A stretch of DNA of 6,914 nt from Chloroflexia bacterium (GTDB lineage: Bacteria; Chloroflexota; Chloroflexia; Thermomicrobiales; UBA6265): positions 1 to 6,914 of the forward strand of contig JACCVE010000132.1 of NCBI GenBank assembly GCA_013698285.1, in the 5' to 3' direction. Under the pieces are notes generated by a model. That model had not been told where the DNA came from. It ran no database searches and saw only the letters and a list, made by a program, of their open reading frames with translations. Both the position numbers and the translations under genes were made by a program. Positions 1-4,940 of this stretch are shown here, piece by piece; within the stretch, counting starts at the first letter, position 1; every line of letters begins with the position of its first letter.

Positions 1-1
1 C

Positions 2-772
2 GGCGTCGCCGATCGCCTCGTGATCGTCCCGCACGGCGACCTCCACACCCTCCCCTTCGCGGCCCTCACCGATCCCGCCGGTGGGGAGGCCGCGCTGGAC
101 CGCTGGGAGATCCGCCACGTCGCCAGCGCCAGTGTCCAGACCCGTCTTGCCAAGCACCCGTCCCCGGTTCCGGGCCCTGATCCCGGCCCTGGCCAGGGAG
201 CCGGACGCGACATGGTGCGGGCAGTGGTCATCGGCGTGCCGGATGCCCGGATCCCCGAGGTGGAGCGGGAAGTCCGCGCGGTCGCCGCGGCCCTGGGGCG
301 GGCGGATGTCCTGCTCGGGGAGGCGGCGACGGTCGACCGGGTCAGCGCGGCGGTCGCCGGGGCCGACCTGGTCCACATCGCCTGTCACGGCAGTTTCGAC
401 CCCGGGCGTCCCCTCTCGTCGGGATTGCGATTGGCCGACCGCTGGCTGACCGTGCGCGAGATCTCCACCCTCCGCTTCTCGGCCGGCCTGGTCGTCCTCA
501 GTGGATGCGAGACCGGGGTCGGGGGGGTCGAACGGGGCGACGAGGTGACGGGGTTGACGAGGGGGTTCTTCACCGCCGGGGCGCGATCGCTGCTGGTCAG
601 TCTCTGGCCGGTGGATGACGTGGCGACGGCCCGGCTGATGCGCGTGTTCTACGACGCGTGGACGCGGGGCGCGTCCGGCCCGGCAGCCCTGCGCGCGGCG
701 CAGCGGGAGATGGCCGCCGACGGGGTCCATCCGGCGCTCTGGGCGGCCTTCGTCATGGTCGGCGGGACCTGA
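2..772 (+). CDS. CHAT-domain (caspase-like) protease, C-terminal part, 5' truncated by the window edge
   Basis: This is the C-terminal cysteine-protease domain of a CHAT protein (clan CD, caspase/separase-like). The reading frame is open from base 2, and the first codons (GVADRLVIVPHGDLHTLPFAAL region) already match the entry motif of CHAT domains, so the GTG at 20 is internal and the true start lies upstream. Family members usually carry N-terminal TPR or other repeats, which would be off the window. The catalytic dyad is visible: His in IACHGSF (codon 386-388) and Cys in VLSGCETG (codon 506-508, where most relatives have LSAC). Further hallmarks are the S-x-L-x-L strand after the His, GDEVTGLTRGFFTAGARSLL, SLWPVDD, and a natural C-terminal end (WAAFVMVGG). 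A Pro/Gly-rich stretch of about 15 residues (around 167-205) lies between the first strand and the protease core. No membrane segment is seen, so a cytosolic location is expected. The substrate cannot be told. The family call is very secure; the role (signalling, programmed death, defence) is not. Confidence 0.93.
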   Translation, partial: GVADRLVIVPHGDLHTLPFAALTDPAGGEAALDRWEIRHVASASVQTRLAKHPSPVPGPDPGPGQGAGRDMVRAVVIGVPDARIPEVEREVRAVAAALGRADVLLGEAATVDRVSAAVAGADLVHIACHGSFDPGRPLSSGLRLADRWLTVREISTLRFSAGLVVLSGCETGVGGVERGDEVTGLTRGFFTAGARSLLVSLWPVDDVATARLMRVFYDAWTRGASGPAALRAAQREMAADGVHPALWAAFVMVGGT

Positions 773-785
773 CACCGGGGGGACT

Positions 786-801
786 CCCGACCCGAGTCGG
801 G
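786..801. terminator. Small GC hairpin after the CHAT gene, possible weak terminator or operator
   Basis: The 6-bp stem CCCGAC / GTCGGG encloses a 4-nt loop, 14 bp after the CHAT stop codon. The same bases also form a near-palindrome, ACCCGA-G-TCGGGT (790-802). No T-run follows, so a classical intrinsic terminator is not supported. It could equally be a protein-binding site for the downstream gene. Confidence 0.25.
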
Positions 802-820
802 TACCCTTCCCACCACCCGA

Positions 821-859
821 TGACCATTGAGAAGTCGAGCGTCGCCGGGTCAATGGTTA
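821..859. promoter_or_regulatory. Inverted repeat in the leader of the subtilase gene
   Basis: ACCATTGA (823-830) and TCAATGGT (850-857) are perfect reverse complements. A G-T wobble (822/858) and a T-A pair (821/859) extend the arms to 10 positions. The loop is 19 nt. The right arm ends 7 bp before the Shine-Dalgarno sequence of the subtilase gene. The AT-rich arms stand out in a GC-rich context. It could be an operator for a dimeric regulator or an RNA hairpin controlling ribosome access. Seen directly: the repeat. Inferred: any regulatory role. Confidence 0.4.
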
Positions 860-864
860 CCCAT

Positions 865-870
865 GGAGGA
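865..870 (+). promoter_or_regulatory. Ribosome binding site GGAGGA of the subtilase gene
   Basis: GGAGGA ends 8 nt before the ATG at 879 and overlaps the ATG at 870. The spacing rules out 870 as the main start and fixes 879 as the likely initiation codon. Confidence 0.75.
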
Positions 871-878
871 TGTACGAG

Positions 879-2318
879 ATGACACGTGATCGTTCCCATC
901 TGCTGACCTGGATGCTCGTCCTGGCCCTCGGGCTCGGTGTGACCCCGGTCACCGCGCTGCCGGCGGACGCCGCGCGGGTACCTGATCGGTCCTTCGCGCT
1001 GCAGGACGACGATGACGTGGACGACGACGCCGGGGACGATGACGACGATGTCCCGGCCGGTGACGACGACGGCGCGGTGGGGGACGACGGCGCGGATGAC
1101 GACGATACGGCTCCGGCGGTCCAGCCGGTCGGGCCGGCAGTCACCGACGACGACGGTGACCCGGCCACGGATGGCTACATCGCCAGCCAGGCGGTGGTTC
1201 GCCTCGATGGCGGCGCCGACTTGGCGGCCCTGAATGCCCGGTATGGGACAGTCACCCTGGCCGAGGTCGAGGGGCGCCCGATCGCCCTCCTGGCACTGCC
1301 GCCGACGGGCGACGACCTCGGGCTGACCGCGGTCATCGCCACCGACGGCGACGTGGCCTGGGCCGAGGTCAACGGTGTCGGCAGCGCACCGGAGGGACGG
1401 CCCCAGGAGTTCTTCCTGAGTGGGACGGCGACCCTGACCGGATCGGCCGACCACTACGCCCCGGAGTTGATCGGTGCGACCCGGTCGAGCTGCGCCACTG
1501 GGGAAGGAGTGACGGTCGCGGTGATCGACACCGGGGTCGAGGTGGCGCACCCGTTGCTGGACGGTCGCCTGGGATTGCCGGGCCGCAACCTGCTGACGGG
1601 TGGTGAGGACATCGCCGACCTCGGTGACGGGCTCGACAACGACGCCGACGGCATCACCGACGAGATGACGGGGCACGGCACGCACGTCGCCGGGATCATC
1701 GCCCAGGTCGCCCCGGGGGCGACGATCCTGCCGATCAAGGCACTCGACAGCGACGGCAGCGGCGAGGCCTTCCGGGTGGCGCGGGCCATCTTCTTCGCCA
1801 TCGACGCCGGGGCCGACGTGATCAACCTCAGCCTCGGCTCGACCCGGGATACCCGGGTCATCGCCGACGCGGTCGCCGAGGCGCGAGCGGCCGGGATCGT
1901 GGTCGTGGCGGCGGCTGGCAACGCCGATCGAGCGACGCCGGTGGAGTTTCCCGCCGCCGACGACAACGTGATCGGTATCGCGGCGACGGATGCCGAGGAT
2001 CGCAAGAGCACGTTCAGCAATTACCACGCCGGCGTGGACCTCAGCGCCCCCGGCACGGACATCGCCAGCGCCTACCCCGGGCAGACCTACGCCGTCTGGA
2101 GCGGTACGAGCATGTCGACGCCTTTCGTGGCCGCCGGGGCCGCGCTCCTGCTTGAGCAGAACCCAAGCTGGTCGCCGGAGCGGCTGGTCGACCATCTCGG
2201 CGAGACGGCCCAACCCTTCACCGGCGTGACCGCGGACACGGCCTACGCTGGCTTGCTCGGGGCGGGCCGCCTCGACGTCGCCGCCGCGACCGCCTGCGAG
2301 GACGCGCCGGGCACCTGA
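879..2318 (+). CDS. Secreted S8 family serine peptidase (subtilase) with fervidolysin-like prodomain
   Basis: This is an extracellular subtilisin-like endopeptidase of 479 aa. The ATG at 879 is chosen because GGAGGA lies 8 nt upstream; an ATG at 870 would add three residues but overlaps that site. Residues 1-31 form a signal peptide (charged TRDR, hydrophobic LLTWMLVLALGLGV, A-x-A cleavage near ALPADA). Residues 43-76 are 21 Asp out of 34. Residues about 98-183 resemble the fervidolysin N-terminal prodomain, ending in EGRPQEFFLSG, and would act as folding chaperone and inhibitor. The catalytic core runs from about 209 to 472: Asp217 in AVIDTG, His266 in GHGTHVAG, Asn348 in VAAAGN (oxyanion hole), Ser411 in SGTSMSTP. 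A DxDxDGxxDE calcium-type loop (253-262) sits just before His266. There are only two cysteines, at 205 and 473, bracketing the core. There is no C-terminal anchor or extra domain, so release into the medium or the wall space is expected. The gene is co-directional with the CHAT gene, 106 bp downstream of it. Family call very secure; substrate unknown. Confidence 0.96.
   Translation: MTRDRSHLLTWMLVLALGLGVTPVTALPADAARVPDRSFALQDDDDVDDDAGDDDDDVPAGDDDGAVGDDGADDDDTAPAVQPVGPAVTDDDGDPATDGYIASQAVVRLDGGADLAALNARYGTVTLAEVEGRPIALLALPPTGDDLGLTAVIATDGDVAWAEVNGVGSAPEGRPQEFFLSGTATLTGSADHYAPELIGATRSSCATGEGVTVAVIDTGVEVAHPLLDGRLGLPGRNLLTGGEDIADLGDGLDNDADGITDEMTGHGTHVAGIIAQVAPGATILPIKALDSDGSGEAFRVARAIFFAIDAGADVINLSLGSTRDTRVIADAVAEARAAGIVVVAAAGNADRATPVEFPAADDNVIGIAATDAEDRKSTFSNYHAGVDLSAPGTDIASAYPGQTYAVWSGTSMSTPFVAAGAALLLEQNPSWSPERLVDHLGETAQPFTGVTADTAYAGLLGAGRLDVAAATACEDAPGT
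1005..1106 (+). repeat. GAC/GAT low-complexity tract coding the Asp-rich spacer of the subtilase
   Basis: A run of GAC and GAT codons in blocks (DDDD, DDD, DDDDD, DDD, DD, DDDD) separated by small residues. Asp makes up 21 of 34 residues. It lies between the signal peptide and the prodomain. The mix of the two codons suggests selection on the protein rather than recent slippage. Confidence 0.85.
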
Positions 2319-2345
2319 TCGGCTCGGCCCCGAGGTCACGCGGAA

Positions 2346-2363
2346 TCCGGATGATGATCCGGA
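2346..2363 (+). terminator. Stem-loop downstream of the subtilase gene, likely terminator
   Basis: TCCGGAT / ATCCGGA form a perfect 7-bp stem with a GATG loop, 27 bp after the subtilase stop. No U-tract follows, so termination would have to be hairpin-only or factor-assisted. The position between convergent genes favours a terminator role. Confidence 0.4.
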
Positions 2364-2410
2364 CATCGAAGTGCCAGGGTTGTCCGGGAGGACCCGCGGC
2401 CGTGGCCCTG

Positions 2411-2427
2411 GAGGACACGAGGTCCTC
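2411..2427. terminator. Second stem-loop between the convergent genes
   Basis: GAGGAC (2411-2416) and GTCCTC (2422-2427) pair across a 5-nt loop. The right arm can alternatively pair with AGAGGACC at 2475-2482. It lies about 105 bp past the hydrolase stop in that gene's direction and could stop minus-strand transcripts. No T-run is present on either side. Confidence 0.25.
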
Positions 2428-2531
2428 TCCGATGATGCGCATCGAACATTGACGCCGTAGGCGGATTCCGCATCAGAGGACCGCTGGGATTGGCCGGCGG
2501 TCATCCCCGGGGTGCCGGAGCGGTCACCGGT

Positions 2532-4187
2532 TCAGGCGAAGTCCTCGGGCCGGGGGATGGGGTGCTCCTCGGTGCTGTCGGTCGAGGACGCGTCGGGGTG
2601 GCTGACGACGACACGTGAATCGATGATCCGGTCCTCCCCGTCCCACCCCGGCCGTGCGGCCCACCGGGGCAACCCCGGGTCACGTCGCCCCGGGTGGGGA
2701 TCGCCCGTTTCGGAGGTATCCCCTCGATCGTCGGATGCGTCCCTCGCCCCTCCCGATCCCGTGGGGATACCGGCCGGGGTCGGCACGTCGTGGCCCTCCC
2801 CTCCCCGACCGAGGCTGTCCGTGGCGCCCGGGTCGCGAGGTGGGGCGGAGTGGACGGGGGGAGCCGCACCGGCGGCCGCGGGCGACCCGTGGACCGGCCA
2901 GGTCGCCGGGGTGCCGTCGATCACGGGTACGGTGGACGGTGTGGCGGCGTCACCGATCGCCTCGTGCCTGGTCACCACGGCGGGCACTGGCAGAGACGGG
3001 GTGTGGCCGACGAGGGCGGCGATCCACCGGGCGGCGTCGGTCGTCCAGTCGTCCAGGGCGTCGTAGAGGCCGTGCGTTCCCCGGGGATACCAAACCAGCG
3101 TGGCCAGGTCTCCCCCGGCGGCGGCGAGCCGGATGGCCTCGGCGGGCGGCACCATCAGGTCCTGGCCGGCCCCGAACACGAGCGCCGGACACCGCAGCCG
3201 GGCCATCGCGGGGCCGAGGTCATAGGCGGCGGCGATCCCGGCCAGGTCCTCGTCCCCCCCGGCCACCAGGCACTGGTCCCGCAGCAGGGGGATGGCCCGC
3301 TCGAACCAGTCGCCCGGGGCGAAGGGGGGGGTGACGGCGACGATGCCGGCGATGCGGTGGTGGGCGGCCGCGGCGTGGACCGCGATCGCGCCGCCGAGGC
3401 TGAAGCCGACCAGCACGACGCGGTCGGCGTCGAGGTCGCGATCGTGGGTCGCCAGATCGAAGATGCCAGCGGTGAAGTCGTCGTCGCGGGGATCGGGCGC
3501 ACGATCGCCGGTCACCTCGCCGGTTCCGGGGTTGTCGAGGGCCAGGACCGCCAACCCTTCCCGCAGGAAGGCCCCACGCCAGAGGATCAGTTCTTCCTTG
3601 CTGGTCGTGACGCCGTTCAGCAGGACGACCAGGGGAGACGGGCCCGCGGTCTCGGGGAGGGCCAGGTAGCCGGGCAGCATCGTCGTTCGCCAGGGCACGA
3701 GGATCCGGCGGGTGCGCGGGAGGGTCTGGCTGACGGTGCGGGCGAAGAGGCTGGTAGCCGAGGCGCGGCAGGCCTTGGCCAGACGCTGGTCCTCGTAGGC
3801 GAACCATCCGGCGACGTGGTAGCAGAGGGCGGCGAGCTGGCGCAGGTCGGCGTCGCCCGCGAGGTCCCCTTCCCGCTCGGCGCGGCGGGCGTCGCCCAGG
3901 AACCGCTGGGCCGTGCCGGTCCAGGCTTCCGCCCAACCAGAGAGGGCGCGGACCTCCGCCAGGGTGTCGGCGACGACATCGGCGGGCAAGCCCATGGCCG
4001 CGAATCGGGCTCGCCAGCCGCCCTTGAGCCGGCGCAGGACCTGTGACCGCAAGAGGACATCGGCCCGGCCGCGGGTCAGGTGACGGCCGAACCGCCAGCC
4101 GTAGGGCACCACGGCCCCCGGGGTCATAGTGACCGGTACGGGTCCGGTGGCAGGTACGGCATCACGATCGGCGGGGGGGCGTCTCAT
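2532..4187 (-). CDS. Alpha/beta hydrolase of the FrsA / DUF1100-like type with a long disordered C-terminal tail
   Basis: A probable cytosolic hydrolase of 551 aa. The start at 4187 is preferred: its ATG shares an A with the stop of the macro gene (TGATG), and AGGAG (4200-4196) is 8 nt upstream. The ATG at 4205 would add six residues but lies upstream of that site. Residues about 20-160 form a helical N-terminal domain, as in 2,6-dihydropseudooxynicotine hydrolase-like enzymes. The fold core (about 165-395) has the oxyanion-side motif LLNGVTTSKEE, the LDNPGTGE turn typical of this subfamily, nucleophile Ser263 in GFSLGG, Asp343 in GAGQDLMVP and His372 in PRGTHGLYD, so the catalytic triad is complete. 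Residues about 396-551 are Pro/Gly/Asp/Ser-rich with no recognisable domain, unlike most relatives, which stop soon after the His. There is no signal peptide. Translational coupling to the macro gene implies a shared task. Substrate unknown: C-C or ester bond hydrolysis are both known in the family. Confidence 0.88.
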   Translation of the reverse strand: MRRPPADRDAVPATGPVPVTMTPGAVVPYGWRFGRHLTRGRADVLLRSQVLRRLKGGWRARFAAMGLPADVVADTLAEVRALSGWAEAWTGTAQRFLGDARRAEREGDLAGDADLRQLAALCYHVAGWFAYEDQRLAKACRASATSLFARTVSQTLPRTRRILVPWRTTMLPGYLALPETAGPSPLVVLLNGVTTSKEELILWRGAFLREGLAVLALDNPGTGEVTGDRAPDPRDDDFTAGIFDLATHDRDLDADRVVLVGFSLGGAIAVHAAAAHHRIAGIVAVTPPFAPGDWFERAIPLLRDQCLVAGGDEDLAGIAAAYDLGPAMARLRCPALVFGAGQDLMVPPAEAIRLAAAGGDLATLVWYPRGTHGLYDALDDWTTDAARWIAALVGHTPSLPVPAVVTRHEAIGDAATPSTVPVIDGTPATWPVHGSPAAAGAAPPVHSAPPRDPGATDSLGRGGEGHDVPTPAGIPTGSGGARDASDDRGDTSETGDPHPGRRDPGLPRWAARPGWDGEDRIIDSRVVVSHPDASSTDSTEEHPIPRPEDFA

Positions 4188-4810
4188 CAGGCGGGCTCCT
4201 GCCATCGGACCTGGCGGGCACGGTCGACCATGTCGAGGATCGCCTCCCGCTCGTCGTCGTCCCGGGTCACGAACGTCAACACCTCGAGGCGGGACGAGAC
4301 GCGACGCAGGTAGGCGACGATGGTCTCGATCATCACCTCACCGACCGTATCGACCGCCAATGGAAAGTGCCCGATCCCGGTGCCGAAGACCGGGAAGGTG
4401 ACCGTCCGCCAGCGGCGGGCCTCGCAGAGTTCCAGCATCGCCAGCGTGGTCCGTTGGACCGTGACGAGGGTGGTCGGGGCACCCGGCATCTCGCGCAGGA
4501 TGGCATGCACGATCACCTCCACGCCGCGTCCCGCCAACAGGCCCGGTTCGGACGGGGCGACCGACCCGAGGGCCAGGGGGGCCTGGGCCATGATCGAACG
4601 CTCGATCCGCTCCGCCGCGTCGCGCCCGACCGACCGGCTCAACCCGACCGCCAGGGTGCCGCGCTGGTTGGCCGGCACGACGAGCGCCCGGGCCACCTGG
4701 TCGGTGAGAGGGCCTACCGTGACCGTGATCACCGTCCGGGAGAATCGCTGGCCACGGGGAGCCCCGGGCTCGGCCGGGGACAGGTCGGCGGGGAGGGAAT
4801 CACGGTCCAT
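4187..4810 (-). CDS. Macro-domain protein, possible ADP-ribose-binding or hydrolysing
   Basis: A 207-aa protein that is essentially a single macro domain (about 25-198). The fold binds ADP-ribose or its derivatives, and some members remove ADP-ribose from proteins or deacetylate O-acetyl-ADP-ribose. Visible hallmarks: strand and motif ALVVPAN with Asn48 in the conserved PAN position, the VEVIVHAI strand (about 98-104), an Ala/Leu/Glu helix (about 122-132), then TVTFPVFGTGIGHFP (137-150), which is the phosphate-binding loop and its flank, and a final strand VLTFVTRDD. The usual Gly-Gly-Gly-Val loop after the PAN motif is replaced by AVGLSRSVG, so catalytic removal of ADP-ribose is doubtful. 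Residues 1-22 are a Pro/Ala-rich extension. No signal peptide. The ATG at 4810 has no Shine-Dalgarno but has a promoter-like element right upstream. It is first in a two-gene unit with the hydrolase. Fold call strong, activity uncertain. Confidence 0.85.
   Translation of the reverse strand: MDRDSLPADLSPAEPGAPRGQRFSRTVITVTVGPLTDQVARALVVPANQRGTLAVGLSRSVGRDAAERIERSIMAQAPLALGSVAPSEPGLLAGRGVEVIVHAILREMPGAPTTLVTVQRTTLAMLELCEARRWRTVTFPVFGTGIGHFPLAVDTVGEVMIETIVAYLRRVSSRLEVLTFVTRDDDEREAILDMVDRARQVRWQEPA
4196..4200 (-). promoter_or_regulatory. Ribosome binding site AGGAG of the hydrolase, inside the macro gene
   Basis: On the minus strand AGGAG is followed by 8 nt and the ATG at 4187. It decides the hydrolase start and lies within the last codons of the macro gene, next to the TGATG overlap, as expected for termination-reinitiation coupling. 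Confidence 0.7.
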
Positions 4811-4813
4811 AAC

Positions 4814-4843
4814 AGGGTGAGTCTAGCATCTCCGTGTCACCCT
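4814..4843. promoter_or_regulatory. Inverted repeat over the macro promoter, candidate operator
   Basis: AGGGTGA (4814-4820) and TCACCCT (4837-4843) are perfect 7-bp reverse complements separated by 16 bp, with the putative -10 element lying in and next to the left arm. The geometry suits a dimeric repressor blocking RNA polymerase. The repeat is visible; the function is inferred. Confidence 0.35.
4820..4828 (-). promoter_or_regulatory. Extended -10 promoter element of the macro gene, short or absent leader
   Basis: On the minus strand TGC-TAGACT matches the extended -10 pattern (TGn followed by a TAnAAT-like hexamer). Only 9 nt separate it from the ATG at 4810, so the transcript would begin at or within a few bases of the start codon. 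The absence of a Shine-Dalgarno sequence agrees with leaderless translation. No good -35 hexamer is present at 17-bp spacing, which an extended -10 can tolerate. Confidence 0.4.
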
Positions 4844-4922
4844 CGCGGCGCCTCCGGCCCTGCCGAACGTGGCCGGTCGCCAACGGGCGGAACTCTCCAC
4901 CCGCCACCATCGCTGGCCCCAT

Positions 4923-4935
4923 CGCCCGGTGGGCG
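4923..4935 (-). terminator. Short hairpin just after the propeller gene
   Basis: CGCCC / GGGCG form a 5-bp stem with a 3-nt loop (GGT on the plus strand), beginning 5 bp beyond the stop codon of the propeller gene. It is short and lacks a T-run, so it is only a weak terminator candidate. Its position would separate the propeller transcript from the macro-hydrolase unit. Confidence 0.2.
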
Positions 4936-4940
4936 TCGGG

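Larger units (their letters stand above)
2340..2471. repeat. 132-bp segment bounded by perfect 10-bp inverted repeats
   Basis: GCGGAATCCG at 2340-2349 is exactly reverse-complementary to CGGATTCCGC at 2462-2471. The ends resemble those of a small MITE-like element, but no matching target-site duplication is visible in the flanks and nothing inside is recognisable. The repeat is certain; the mobile interpretation is weak. Confidence 0.35.
2319..2531. other. Convergent non-coding region with many inverted repeats
   Basis: This is the gap between the stops of the plus-strand subtilase and the minus-strand hydrolase. I see no supportable gene here. It contains at least five perfect inverted repeats: 2340-2349 with 2462-2471 (10 bp), 2346-2352 with 2357-2363 (7 bp), 2374-2379 with 2406-2411 (6 bp), 2411-2416 with 2422-2427 (6 bp), and 2421-2428 with 2475-2482 (8 bp), plus the palindrome GATGCGCATC at 2434-2443. 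Several are mutually exclusive. No T-run follows any of them. A bidirectional termination zone is the simplest reading; a structured RNA or a small relic element are alternatives. Confidence 0.5.

Noticed and set aside
20..22. GTG as start of the CHAT gene
   Set aside because: The codons before it continue the conserved CHAT entry motif and the domain would be cut; the gene is truncated by the window edge.
827..855. TTGAGA (827-832) and TCAATG (850-855) as -35 and -10 boxes of the subtilase promoter
   Set aside because: The spacing of 17 is right but the second box matches only two of six consensus positions, and both hexamers are largely explained by the inverted repeat.
870..872. ATG at 870 as the subtilase start
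   Set aside because: It overlaps the GGAGGA ribosome site, whereas the ATG at 879 has the proper 8-nt spacing.
753..2504. A 583-codon open frame on the minus strand opposite the subtilase
   Set aside because: It is Arg/Gly/Val-rich without any domain, and mirrors the high third-position GC of the subtilase gene, which has an intact family signature. A shadow frame.
2501..2869. A 122-codon minus-strand frame overlapping the hydrolase tail
   Set aside because: No ribosome site and no motif; the hydrolase frame is continuous across the same bases.
2694..4046. A 450-codon open frame on the plus strand opposite the hydrolase
   Set aside because: Gly/Gln/Arg-rich translation with no motif; the opposite strand encodes a complete catalytic triad. 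Length is explained by GC bias.
4203..4205. ATG at 4205 as the hydrolase start
   Set aside because: It lies upstream of the AGGAG site and gives a 19-bp overlap; the ATG at 4187 has correct spacing and the TGATG coupling.
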